DNA from: Halotia wernerae
GTDB lineage: Bacteria > Cyanobacteriota > Cyanobacteriia > Cyanobacteriales > Nostocaceae
Direction of reading: 5' to 3'
Length of the DNA: 64,000 bases
NCBI GenBank assembly: GCA_034931985.1
Contig: JAYGHB010000003.1
Location: 91,366-155,365, forward strand
Made by a program: the position numbers and the translations under genes. Of this stretch, positions 26,622 through 35,712 are shown piece after piece. How positions within the stretch are numbered: the stretch's first letter is position 1; each line of letters begins with the position of its first letter. The notes beneath the pieces were generated by a model, which saw only the letters and a program-made list of their open reading frames with translations, made no database searches and was not told the origin of the DNA.

Positions 26622-27275
26622 GTGGGGATTGTGGCAATTCACATCAACTCACGCCAAATGCATTTGAGATTTTCTCAAGAAATTAAGTCCTTGCTGCAAC
26701 GTTTAACCGACGAGCAATTGACTATAGGCGAAATTCTGGCAGAAACTTCCGAACGGGGTTTTAGTCTGGTAATTGCATTATTAGTTTTGCCTTTTTTGCT
26801 TCCTATGCCACCGGGATTAACAGGGCCTTTTGGCGGGGCTTGTTTGCTGTTGTCAGTGCAGATGGTTTTGGGCAGGCGATCGCCTTGGCTACCTCGAAGA
26901 ATTGCCCGTTACAAATTTCCTCGTCCTTTTGCTAAGTTACTTTTACAAAACCTGCAACGTCTCACCAAAATTTTAGAGAAAATTGCCCGTCCCCGACTCA
27001 AGAAAATAGCCAATAATCCTTTAACTTGGCGAATTAATGGGCTTTGTATCTCTTGGTTGACAATATTGCTGATTTTACCAATTCCCTTTACCAATCCCAT
27101 ACCTACTATAGGTATTTTACTTTTGGCAGTTGCTACTATTGAAGCTGATGGTTTACTGATTTGCATCAGCTACGCGATCACTGTTTTAATTACATTGCTA
27201 TTTGGATTTATTGGTTATGCTTTTTGGTTAGCTCCTAATTTGTTACCATCTATATTCAGACTAGCCCAACTTTAA
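26622..27275 (+). CDS. ExoD family membrane protein
   Basis: 217 residues from GTG 26622 (alternative ATG at 26658, MHLRFSQEI). ExoD signature: LTIGEILAETSERGFSLVIALLVLPFLLPMPPG followed by GPFGGACLLLSVQMVLGRRSPWLPRRI. Several hydrophobic helices are visible in the second half. Family members were described in rhizobia as affecting exopolysaccharide production; the molecular function is unknown. Confidence 0.88.
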   Translation: MGIVAIHINSRQMHLRFSQEIKSLLQRLTDEQLTIGEILAETSERGFSLVIALLVLPFLLPMPPGLTGPFGGACLLLSVQMVLGRRSPWLPRRIARYKFPRPFAKLLLQNLQRLTKILEKIARPRLKKIANNPLTWRINGLCISWLTILLILPIPFTNPIPTIGILLLAVATIEADGLLICISYAITVLITLLFGFIGYAFWLAPNLLPSIFRLAQL

Positions 27276-27416
27276 TCTTTCAGAAGGTAGGAAGCAAAAA
27301 CATTTAGAATCGCGTCTTGGCTACCAAAAGTTCTTATATTTATTTTACAAACCAGCCATTTACGCATTTTTACGGTATAAGAGATTCAGAAATTAAACAC
27401 AAGAGCTTCTTGATTT

Positions 27417-28217
27417 ATGAACACAACAACTCATGCAAACAAAGATAAAACTGCTCTAATTACTGGTGCATCTGGTGGAATTGGGTACGAATTAGCTAAG
27501 TTATTTGCTAGCGATGGTTACAATTTAGTGTTGGTCGCTAGAAATGAAGAAAAGTTAATTCAAGTTGCTCAGGAATTCACAAAAACATCAGGCATAAAAG
27601 TTGAAATTATTGTTAAGGATTTATCCCTAGCCACAGCTCCGACAGAAATTTTTACAAAAGTACAACAAGCAGGTATTAGAGTTGATGTACTAGTAAATAA
27701 TGCTGGATTTGGGACGCATGGATTCTTTTACGAAACAGATATTGTTACAGAGTTGCAAATGCTACAGCTAAATGTGGTTAGCCTCACCCATTTAACTAAG
27801 TTATTTCTCAAAGATATGGTCAAACAAAGCTCTGGGAAGATATTAAACGTTTCCTCCGGTGCGGCCTTTCAGCCTGGGCCTTTGATGGCAGTTTATTTTG
27901 CGACAAAAGCTTATGTATTATCATTTTCAGAAGCGATCGCCAATGAATTAGAAGGTACTGGTGTGACAGTGACTGTAATTTGTCCAGGAACCACAGCATC
28001 TGGTTTTCAAAAAAGAGCAGCGATTGAAGAATCTAAGCTAGTTACTAGTCAGAAAATTATGGATGCGGAAACCGTAGCTAAGATTAGCTACCGTGGTTTA
28101 ATGGCAAATAAAACTGTTGTCGTCCCTGGTATAAAAAATAAGTTACTCGCTGAAGCTGTAAGATTTACACCTAGAAAAATGGTGGTAAAAATAGCAAGAC
28201 AGATGAATAGCAAGTAA
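27417..28217 (+). CDS. Short-chain dehydrogenase/reductase
   Basis: 266 residues with the classical SDR features: cofactor loop TGASGGIGYELA near 17-28, VARNEEKL indicating NADP preference, NNAGFGTHG near 92-100, catalytic Ser in NVSSGAAF and the YxxxK pair in VYFATKAY. Such DltE/YqjQ-type SDRs reduce carbonyls of unknown substrates. Stand-alone gene. Confidence 0.92.
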   Translation: MNTTTHANKDKTALITGASGGIGYELAKLFASDGYNLVLVARNEEKLIQVAQEFTKTSGIKVEIIVKDLSLATAPTEIFTKVQQAGIRVDVLVNNAGFGTHGFFYETDIVTELQMLQLNVVSLTHLTKLFLKDMVKQSSGKILNVSSGAAFQPGPLMAVYFATKAYVLSFSEAIANELEGTGVTVTVICPGTTASGFQKRAAIEESKLVTSQKIMDAETVAKISYRGLMANKTVVVPGIKNKLLAEAVRFTPRKMVVKIARQMNSK

Positions 28218-28686
28218 TAAAAGTTAACTATTTTCTAGCCAAAAGTTCTGTGTGATGTTACGCTGATATTTTCAATTCTGTATTACATTACCAAGTGTAA
28301 TTTAAATATTTTTTTGCTTTTTTAATTTATAGCAACCCTTACAATAGAGTTACTAAAAATCTCAGGGATTAAAGTAAAAAAATGTAAAGTTATTTTTGAA
28401 CTTGCATAAATCCCTCATCATTATCCGAATAACTCTATGGCAGGCATTGCTAGAATTTCTTTAGCAATATCAGATCATTCTGTTTTCAAACTTGAATTTT
28501 TCATAAAAAATTATCAGCCATATCCTCTTATCTGCGGTATTTACGGAACCGCCTTGGATGCTGTTGAAGTACAACAGCAGTAGGATTACTAAAACCCTAC
28601 TTTATTTGTTTGATCAGCTTTTCCCCTCATCCTGAATGTAGGTAAAGCCTATTTTTCTATGTCCACAATTTTCCAGGATTGATATT
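28218..28686. other. Intergenic region upstream of the oxidative cluster
   Basis: About 470 bp. A 7-bp hairpin GCTGTTG-AAGTA-CAACAGC spans 28560-28578, and a second short inverted pair (AGTAGG...CCTACT) follows at about 28579-28602, about 100 nt before the GMC gene. These could belong to a terminator or leader. No gene was seen. Confidence 0.5.
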
Positions 28687-31005
28687 ATGACTCGTTTATC
28701 AAGCCCTATTGAAAACTTAAAAAATCACTATACAGTTGTGATTATTGGTTCTGGCTATGGCGGCGGTATTGCTGCTTCGCGCCTAGCAAGATCTGGACAG
28801 CAGGTGTGTGTACTAGAGCGAGGCAAAGAATTCCAACCAGGTGAATACCCCAATACTGACACCAAAGCCGTAGGAGAGATCCAAGTAGATTTACCTGCTA
28901 AACGTATTGGTTCATGTACAGGCTTGTACGATTTTCACGTTAATCAAGATATTAACGTCTTCGTTGGTTGTGGGCTGGGTGGCACATCGCTTGTTAATGC
29001 CAACGTTTCATTACAAGCCGAACCCCGTGTGTTTGCAGACCAGCGCTGGCCTAAAGAACTGCGTGATGATGTAGATACCTTATTGGCAGAAGGTTATCAC
29101 CATGCGGAAGAAATGCTCAAACCCACATCCTATCCAGAAGATTTTCCGCCTTTGCCAAAATTACAAGCCTTAGAAAAGTCTAGTGAGTATTTGAACGAAA
29201 ATTTTTATCGACCACCCATCAATGTGACTTTTCAAGATGAGATAAATCATGTAGGTGTAGAACAAAAGGCTTGTAATCTCTGCGGTGATTGTGTCTCAGG
29301 CTGTAATAATAAAGCCAAAAATACTGTTTTGATGAATTACCTGCCTGATGCTAAGAACCGCGGTGCAGAAATTTATACACAAGTATCCGTGCGGCAAATT
29401 GAACGACAAGGCGATCGCTGGTTGGTTCACTTCCAATTACTCAACACCGGACAAGAAAAGTTTAACGCTCCGACAATGTTCGTGAGTGCTGATATTGTTG
29501 TGTTAGCAGCTGGTACTCTTGGTTCCACAGAAATTTTACTGCGATCGCAACAAGCAGGTTTAGCGCTGTCTCCACAACTAGGACACAACTTTACAGGTAA
29601 TGGCGACGTGCTGGCCTTTGGCTACAACACCGAGCAAACAATTAACGGCGTTGGCTTTGGTAATCGTCCCCTGGACAAACCTGTTGGCCCTTGCATTAGC
29701 GGCATTATCGATATGCGCGAACAACCACGGCTAGATAACGGTATGGTGATCGAAGAAGGCTCAATTCCTGGGGCGCTAGCTTCTTTTCTGCCAGAAAGCT
29801 TTGCTACAGCTGGTAGAGTCTTGGGTAAAGACACCGACGATGGCTTAGGCGATCGCCTCAAAGAAAAATTACGGGAAGCCGAAAGTTTAGCCCACGGTGC
29901 TTACACAGGTGCAGTCCGCAATACCCAGACTTACCTAGTCATGACCCATGATGATGCAGCCGGCCAGATGTACTTAGAAAATGACCGTCTCCGGATTCGA
30001 TGGGAAAATGTCGGCAAACAACCGATCTTTCAGCGAGTCAACGATCGCCTCACAGAAGCAACTCGTCCTTTAGGTGGCACACAAATTCCCAACCCCATTT
30101 GGACAAGTTTATTTGGTCATGATCTAGTTACCGTACATCCTCTAGGTGGCTGTATCATGGCAGAAAACGCCGAACACGGTGTAGTTAATCACAAAGGACA
30201 AGTATTTTCTAGCAACCAAGGTACAGCGGTTTACGAAAACCTTTATGTTTCCGACGGTTCCGTGATTCCCCGCACCCTAGGCGTAAATCCGCTACTGACA
30301 ATTTCTGCCGTAGCAGAGCGTTGTTGTGCTCTCATTGCTCAAGACCGGGGTTGGACAATTAACTATGATCTGCCTTCCATGCCAAGTTCTCCAACTGCAC
30401 CTGCCAAAATTGGCATTCAGTTCACCGAAACCATGCGTGGCTACTTTTCAACTCAAGTCAAAGACGACGATTACCAGCATGCAGTACAGCAGGGTAAAAA
30501 AGACAACTCTCCCCTGCAATTTACCCTCACAGTCATTGCCGACGACTTAGAACACTTACTCAACGACCCCAACCACCCAGCCCGGATGGTTGGTACGGTA
30601 ACAGCGCCTGCTTTGGCGACGGAACCATTAACAGTCAACAAAGGTGATTTCAATTTGTTTGTTCAGGAAGAAGGCCAAAACAAAACCCGACAGATGCGCT
30701 ATCGAATGCGCCTGACTACAGAAGCAGGACAGACCTACTACTTCGAGGGCTTCAAGCAAATTCACGATGACCGAGGCTTTGATATATGGTCTGATACCAC
30801 CACTCTTTTTATCACTGTTTATACTGGCGACAATAATAATAGTCCCGTCTTGGGTAAAGGCATTCTTAAAATTCAGCCCGTCGATTTCATCAAACAAATG
30901 ACTACCTTAAAAGTCACTAATGCTGCTAATTCCACAGAACGCCTGCAAGCCCTAGATCGTTTTAGTCGTTTCTTTGCTGGCACATTATCGGAAGTCTACA
31001 TTTAA
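28687..31005 (+). CDS. GMC oxidoreductase (ChoD-like) with C-terminal accessory domain
   Basis: 772 residues. The FAD-binding loop VIIGSGYGGGIAASRLA is at 18-34, GCGLGGTSLVNANV is the GMC FAD-contact region, and HPLGGC plus NPLLTISAVAERC lie near the end of the oxidase part (about 545). CNLCGDCVSGCNNKAKNT (Cys 196, 199, 202, 206) is the cysteine-rich motif common in cholesterol-oxidase-like (ChoD) GMC proteins. Residues about 565-772 form a separate domain (GIQFTETMRGYFS... to the C-terminus) found again at the start of the hydrolase at 32337. It probably oxidises an alcohol of a lipid, sterol or terpenoid; the substrate is not known. First gene of the oxidative cluster. Confidence 0.88.
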   Translation: MTRLSSPIENLKNHYTVVIIGSGYGGGIAASRLARSGQQVCVLERGKEFQPGEYPNTDTKAVGEIQVDLPAKRIGSCTGLYDFHVNQDINVFVGCGLGGTSLVNANVSLQAEPRVFADQRWPKELRDDVDTLLAEGYHHAEEMLKPTSYPEDFPPLPKLQALEKSSEYLNENFYRPPINVTFQDEINHVGVEQKACNLCGDCVSGCNNKAKNTVLMNYLPDAKNRGAEIYTQVSVRQIERQGDRWLVHFQLLNTGQEKFNAPTMFVSADIVVLAAGTLGSTEILLRSQQAGLALSPQLGHNFTGNGDVLAFGYNTEQTINGVGFGNRPLDKPVGPCISGIIDMREQPRLDNGMVIEEGSIPGALASFLPESFATAGRVLGKDTDDGLGDRLKEKLREAESLAHGAYTGAVRNTQTYLVMTHDDAAGQMYLENDRLRIRWENVGKQPIFQRVNDRLTEATRPLGGTQIPNPIWTSLFGHDLVTVHPLGGCIMAENAEHGVVNHKGQVFSSNQGTAVYENLYVSDGSVIPRTLGVNPLLTISAVAERCCALIAQDRGWTINYDLPSMPSSPTAPAKIGIQFTETMRGYFSTQVKDDDYQHAVQQGKKDNSPLQFTLTVIADDLEHLLNDPNHPARMVGTVTAPALATEPLTVNKGDFNLFVQEEGQNKTRQMRYRMRLTTEAGQTYYFEGFKQIHDDRGFDIWSDTTTLFITVYTGDNNNSPVLGKGILKIQPVDFIKQMTTLKVTNAANSTERLQALDRFSRFFAGTLSEVYI

Positions 31006-31030
31006 TAATTCGTAGGGAATTAAATTTTTT

Positions 31031-31074
31031 TAACGCAAAGGAGCGCAAAGGTTAACGCAAAGGAGCGCAAAGGT
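31031..31074. repeat. 22-bp tandem direct repeat
   Basis: Two exact 22-bp copies (31031-31052 and 31053-31074) of a TAACGCAAAGGAGCGCAAAG-type unit in the short gap after the GMC gene. The unit belongs to the dispersed intergenic repeat family of this genome. Confidence 0.85.
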
Positions 31075-31114
31075 TTCAGTTGTCGGTTGCTACTAACTGG
31101 AGTTTAGACTAAAT

Positions 31115-32179
31115 ATGCAAATCGACTTTCATCATGGTGTCACCTACGTTGCAGCGAGATTAGCTGGATTTGAGCATGAAAATGCTAGTGTCATCGCTTA
31201 CAGCGCCCAATACGTAGATGATGCTACCAACGACGGATTGATCCGGTTTGAGAATGGCGCATTGTTTAACCGCATTAGTTCTGCCCATAAGATGCTGGAC
31301 TATCGCAACTTTGAGGAACTAGCAAATTATCGCGTTTGGATTCCGTTTCATTTTTTACCAGGTAATGGCGGACTACCAGCAGGTGAAGATCCCCAAGGAA
31401 GCTTTATCGACAAGTTAATTTGTCGCCCTAATAGCTATGTAGCCCAAGAAATGGTCAGAGAGTGTATAGAACATCGTCACACTCCCTACGGTTTGCATCG
31501 TCTAGGTATCACTATGCATGTTTATGTTGATACCTGGGCGCATCAGGGGTTTGCCGGAGTTAACCATCGGGTTAATGAAGCCAAAAAGCTTTTAGATGGA
31601 TATGGTCAACCCGATCGCAAGCTAATGGATCGTCTCCAAAATTACTTTATAAGTGAAGCTTTACCCTTGGGACATGGTTCTGTTCTGAGTAATCCTGACA
31701 AGCCCTTTTGGCGCTGGGGTTACTTTAATGGTAGGGGAGAGCAAATTACTAGAAACAATCCTCAAGACTTTTTGTCAGCCGCAGACAATATGTGTAAAGC
31801 CATGCAGCGATATTTAATAGGTGATTCAGATACCATTGTACCGGGATTGCCAGAACCAGATAAGACCTTAATTGCCCTCATGCTGGAGAATATCACAGAT
31901 GACAAAGGTAACGTGCGTCACCAGAAATGCTTAAATGCGATCGCTGAAGGTAAATTCAGTTTTGGTAAAGCCGATGTTAATTATATCCCCAAAGGCAAAG
32001 ATTCCTGGAAATTCTTCGCCCTCGGAACTGAAAAGTCAGCAGATAGAGGAAACGAGAAGTATCCCTATCACCCCAGCTTTTTAACAAGTAACTGGAAAAA
32101 ATTTCACGACGCTTTAGAATCTCATCACTTCTACATCACCCACGAATTGCTACCCAAATACGGAATCTGCGTTGCATAA
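31115..32179 (+). CDS. DUF6765-like protein, possible metal-dependent hydrolase
   Basis: 354 residues, no signal peptide. The N-terminus MQIDFHHGVTYVAARLAGFEHENASVIAYSAQYVDDAT and the later MHVYVDTWAHQGFAGV look like DUF6765. The His-rich pattern (DFHH, HxxxDTWAH) is reminiscent of zinc-dependent phospholipase C/S1-P1-type helical enzymes, so metal binding is a reasonable guess. It sits between the GMC oxidoreductase (109 nt) and the hydrolase (157 nt) on the same strand and so probably works in the same pathway. The family assignment is from memory of motifs. Confidence 0.65.
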   Translation: MQIDFHHGVTYVAARLAGFEHENASVIAYSAQYVDDATNDGLIRFENGALFNRISSAHKMLDYRNFEELANYRVWIPFHFLPGNGGLPAGEDPQGSFIDKLICRPNSYVAQEMVRECIEHRHTPYGLHRLGITMHVYVDTWAHQGFAGVNHRVNEAKKLLDGYGQPDRKLMDRLQNYFISEALPLGHGSVLSNPDKPFWRWGYFNGRGEQITRNNPQDFLSAADNMCKAMQRYLIGDSDTIVPGLPEPDKTLIALMLENITDDKGNVRHQKCLNAIAEGKFSFGKADVNYIPKGKDSWKFFALGTEKSADRGNEKYPYHPSFLTSNWKKFHDALESHHFYITHELLPKYGICVA

Positions 32180-32336
32180 ATGCAAGATGATTTTATGAAT
32201 TTTCCTTTGCGTCTTTGTCTTTAAAAGTTTGTTACGGAGGGAAACCCTCCGACGCTCGCAGACTCGCTAACGCTGCGCTATGACAACTTTTCGCTGCGCC
32301 TTTGCGCGAAATATTCACTAACAATCGAGGTGTTCA
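32180..32336. repeat. Intergenic repeat block with hairpin
   Basis: The gap contains TTTGCGTCTTTG-type repeats, an exact hairpin CGGAGGG-AAA-CCCTCCG (32235-32251) and a CGCTGCGCCTTTGCGCG stretch before the hydrolase ATG. Dispersed repeat material; any terminator activity would interrupt the cluster, but the genes on both sides remain co-directional. Confidence 0.65.
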
Positions 32337-34037
32337 ATGGCAACAACCACAACCGCACCATCCAAAGTAGGGATTCAGTTCACCGAAACCATGCGTGGCT
32401 ATTTTTCTACAACAGTCACAAACGACGACTATCAAAAAGCATCTCAGCAGGGTAAACAAGATAGTTCCAAGTTTGAATTTACCCTGACCGTGACCTCCAA
32501 CGATTTGGACAAGATGCTCACGGATGAAAGTCACAAAGCCCGAATGTTCGGCACTGTCACCGCACCAGCTTTATCGCCTCAACCTCTCACGGTTAGCGAT
32601 GGTGAATTTAACTTATTCATCGTTGACCCAGACAGCGTAAATACGCGCCGCATGGTCTATCGCATGACGATGACTGCCGAGAAGGGTAAAGTTTATTATT
32701 TTGAAGGTTTCAAAGTCGTACACAACGACCCAGGTTTTGACCTCTGGACAGATACTACCACCTTATACATCACCGTGCATGACGGCGACAGTCCCAACAG
32801 TCCAGTTCTGGGGCAGGGAATTTTAAAGATTCTCCCGGCAGATTTCCTGCATCAGATGTCTACGTTGCAAGTTACCAACACCACCAGTCCCCAGCAAAAA
32901 CTCGAAGAAACTGCCCGCTTCGGCAGCTTTTTTGCTGGAGTCCTTTTTAACGTTTACGGTGGCATTTTTGCCCCTTCAAAAATATTTGATCCAGATGCAC
33001 CACCCCGCCAAAAGCGTCCCTTGCGGATGTCAGCGCCCCAGGTGCATTTCTTCAATACTACCGATGGAGTACAACTGCGACTGATTCGGTATCAAGGCGG
33101 AACGAAAGGCCCAGTCATGTTAGCACCAGGCTTTGGTACTTCTACCTTGGCATTTTCCATTGATACCGTAGACACAAACCTGCCGGAGTTTTTGTATGCT
33201 CAAGGCTATGATGTCTGGTTATTCGATTATCGAGCCAGTGCCGATTTGCCTTCAGCTACAACTCAGTTTTCAGCTGATGAGATTGCGCTTTACGATTGGC
33301 CAGCAGCAGTTGAGCAAGTGCTTACCATCACTGGGGCGCCAACAGTGCAAGTCGTAGGACACTGCGTTAGTTCTATGTCCTTTCAGATGGCGATGCTAGC
33401 GGGTCTTCAAGGAGTACGTTCTGCCGTTTGCTCTCAACTGACTACCCATCCTAGAGCCGCAACTCTCAACGAAGTTAGAGCTGGTTTGCGTTTAGCTTCA
33501 TTTTTGACAGTCTTAGGCGTAGATACTCTTAACCCAGACTTCGATACTCATGCCAATTGGCAAGATAAACTTTACGACGCAGTTTTAAGGTTATATCCCA
33601 CCAAAGAACCCTACAACAATCCTGTTGATCGCCGCATTCTCTTTATGTATGGAGAAGTGTACAAAATTGCCCAACTAAACGAAGCCACTCACGATGCTAT
33701 TCATGAAATCTTCGGCCCTGGTAATCTCACTTTCTTCCGACATATATCTTTGATTCTGCGCGAAGGACATATTGTAGACAAGCACGGTAAAGATGTTTAC
33801 TTGCCCCATCTGGAACGATTAGCCATTCCCATCGCGCTAATTCACGGTGCAGATAATGCCTTCTTCCTACCAGAGGGTTCAGCAATTACTTACAAGTTAT
33901 TGTGTGAGAAAAACGGTAGCGATTTGTACGTGCGCCATGTGATCCCAGATTATGCACACATGGACTGCTTCATGGGTAAAAACGCCGCCAGAGATATTTT
34001 TCCCACTATCCTAGCGGAACTGGAAAAGTTCAATTAG
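32337..34037 (+). CDS. Alpha/beta hydrolase with N-terminal domain shared with the GMC oxidoreductase
   Basis: 566 residues. Residues about 8-210 repeat the C-terminal domain of the GMC protein (GIQFTETMRGYFST, YRMTMTAEKGKVYYFEGFKVVHNDPGFDLWTDTTTLYIT). Residues about 240-566 are an alpha/beta hydrolase: MLAPGFGTST oxyanion region, YDVWLFDYRAS, and the elbow VVGHCVSSMS with Cys 343 in place of the usual Ser. A late Asp in IHGADNAFF and His in PDYAHMDCFMG complete a triad. Cys nucleophiles occur in dienelactone hydrolases and PHA synthases. In other bacteria I recall GMC-hydrolase fusions with this middle domain; here the two are separate genes. Confidence 0.85.
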   Translation: MATTTTAPSKVGIQFTETMRGYFSTTVTNDDYQKASQQGKQDSSKFEFTLTVTSNDLDKMLTDESHKARMFGTVTAPALSPQPLTVSDGEFNLFIVDPDSVNTRRMVYRMTMTAEKGKVYYFEGFKVVHNDPGFDLWTDTTTLYITVHDGDSPNSPVLGQGILKILPADFLHQMSTLQVTNTTSPQQKLEETARFGSFFAGVLFNVYGGIFAPSKIFDPDAPPRQKRPLRMSAPQVHFFNTTDGVQLRLIRYQGGTKGPVMLAPGFGTSTLAFSIDTVDTNLPEFLYAQGYDVWLFDYRASADLPSATTQFSADEIALYDWPAAVEQVLTITGAPTVQVVGHCVSSMSFQMAMLAGLQGVRSAVCSQLTTHPRAATLNEVRAGLRLASFLTVLGVDTLNPDFDTHANWQDKLYDAVLRLYPTKEPYNNPVDRRILFMYGEVYKIAQLNEATHDAIHEIFGPGNLTFFRHISLILREGHIVDKHGKDVYLPHLERLAIPIALIHGADNAFFLPEGSAITYKLLCEKNGSDLYVRHVIPDYAHMDCFMGKNAARDIFPTILAELEKFN

Positions 34038-34177
34038 TTTTAGGCAGAAGCCAGGGGGCAGAGGGACAAGGAGTTTTGGATACTCACTGTGAGTCTCGAA
34101 TAACTAGTAGTCCGCCAAATCAACAATACTTGGTAAATCAACTTTTTATTTCTCTCTTTTCCTTCTTCCTTTGCGCT

Positions 34178-34203
34178 CTTGGCGTCGTTGGCGGTTCGTT
34201 CCT
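34178..34203. repeat. CTTGGCG-type dispersed repeat
   Basis: GCTCTTGGCGTCGTTGGCGG and the following GTTCGTT match the repeats that flank the GxxExxY gene near 59 kb. It lies in the 215-bp gap before the nitroreductase-like gene. Confidence 0.7.
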
Positions 34204-34252
34204 TTACCCTTGAAACTTCACTTGACAGACCACTGGAAACAAATAAAAAAAT

Positions 34253-35698
34253 ATGAGCGAGATTAATCAACTACTTACTGAACCACTAGCATCTGGTTTA
34301 AAAGAATTATTTCGCTATCCTCTCATGGAAGCGATCGCAGAACGGCGCACGCGTAGATTAGCTCGCGGTGCTTCTGTGATGGCCGGAGAACTCAGCTATA
34401 CCAGCCAAAATCAGCCAGATCCTCTGACTCCCTTAGAAGAAGCGATTTTAATTGTGGCTACCGGGATGACTGGCATCACAACCCACGATGGCCCTCTGGA
34501 TAAACCAGAAGGTGGCAAAGAATTGGGAACACCTTTCCTTAATATTGTTGGTCGTTCTGCCAGTAGCGCTGATAATTCCCAAGCCACATCATTTTTCATG
34601 ATCAACGACGAAGGTATCTGGTTGATCAAAAAACTCAAAGGTCGTGAAGCCTTAGCAGACCTTGGTGATTTACCTACCAAATGGGAAGATTGGTCAGAAG
34701 AACATTGGCTGAAAACTGCTGCTGCTGCCAAACATCAAATAAGCGATCGCCGGCTCGATTTTCCGCGGATTTATCCTTACTATCTCGGCTGGAATAAACA
34801 AATTTCTAACCTTCCTGGCACAACCCTCTTTTTCCCGGTTGTCGATTGCACTCGTCAATATATTAATGTTCTGCTCATCCTTCTTTCGGAACCAGACGGT
34901 CAAAAACCTTTATTTATTGACGACTGGCAAAAGTTTCGTCCCAAAAGTTTATCAGATTGGGCAGCTTGGGTAGGAATGCATTTAGGGCTAAGTCCCAAAA
35001 TTCCCTATCAACCCATTGGTGGCATTGAACGAGTTAAAGGTGGTTTTGTCAATCCCAACAACACCGTTCCCTTAGGACTCGCCCAAACAATGCGGACTGA
35101 GCATGAATGTTTCTTCATTTTGCAAAATTTAATGCTCATTGGTCAGGCAATGGGTGTTGGGGGCTGGGTACATGGCTCAGTTTTTCAGCCCTATATTCTA
35201 GAGCGCAACCCTGCCAAAGAATGGTACGGTCTAGGGTTTCACATGAAACCACCAACTCCTAAAAAAAGTATTTGGGCTCCACCACCCGCTACTCAACCCA
35301 ATCCTGTAGGTATTGATGGCGTATTGGAAGGTCTTTGTCCACCATATATTCAGTCTATGGATGAAGCCGTCGATCGCGTCATTGAAGAAAAGTACGGCAG
35401 CCAAGGAGCCTACGGGGACAAGGATGTCTTTGCCCGTTCTTATCAATCCAGGTCAAGTGCCGAAGCCTTCCTAAAAGATGCTGCACCCCACTCTCCAGAA
35501 ACCATCCAGTACACCAAAGATATCTGCAACTATATCTATGAAACCTATGGTCGCTTTCCAGCCCACATTGATGCCTTCTTTGTTCCTGGTATCTGGCTTC
35601 AGTTTAGCCACCTAGAGTTAGAGTACTACCAAAAGTACTACGATCCGGCTTTATTCCGTCGCCAAGCCCAGCACGATGAAATTTGGGGCAATCACTAA
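34253..35698 (+). CDS. Nitroreductase-like protein (tentative)
   Basis: 481 residues, soluble. The N-terminal LFRYPLMEAIAERRTRRLARG and PLTPLEEAILIVATGMTG resemble the start of nitroreductase-family flavoproteins (ERRSxR.. and the following helix), and NLMLIGQAMGVGGWVHGSVF resembles their alA..lGlGg helix. The protein is about twice the usual nitroreductase length, with an unassigned C-terminal 150 residues. If the assignment is right it would bind FMN and supply or accept electrons for the neighbouring cytochrome c or P450. It ends 14 nt before the cytochrome c start, so the two are likely co-translated. Confidence 0.5.
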   Translation: MSEINQLLTEPLASGLKELFRYPLMEAIAERRTRRLARGASVMAGELSYTSQNQPDPLTPLEEAILIVATGMTGITTHDGPLDKPEGGKELGTPFLNIVGRSASSADNSQATSFFMINDEGIWLIKKLKGREALADLGDLPTKWEDWSEEHWLKTAAAAKHQISDRRLDFPRIYPYYLGWNKQISNLPGTTLFFPVVDCTRQYINVLLILLSEPDGQKPLFIDDWQKFRPKSLSDWAAWVGMHLGLSPKIPYQPIGGIERVKGGFVNPNNTVPLGLAQTMRTEHECFFILQNLMLIGQAMGVGGWVHGSVFQPYILERNPAKEWYGLGFHMKPPTPKKSIWAPPPATQPNPVGIDGVLEGLCPPYIQSMDEAVDRVIEEKYGSQGAYGDKDVFARSYQSRSSAEAFLKDAAPHSPETIQYTKDICNYIYETYGRFPAHIDAFFVPGIWLQFSHLELEYYQKYYDPALFRRQAQHDEIWGNH

Positions 35699-35712
35699 TA
35701 TCAAAGGAAAAT

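Noticed and set aside
34253..35698. Naming this gene firmly as a nitroreductase
   Set aside because: Only short patterns fit and the protein is about twice the normal length, so it was kept as tentative.
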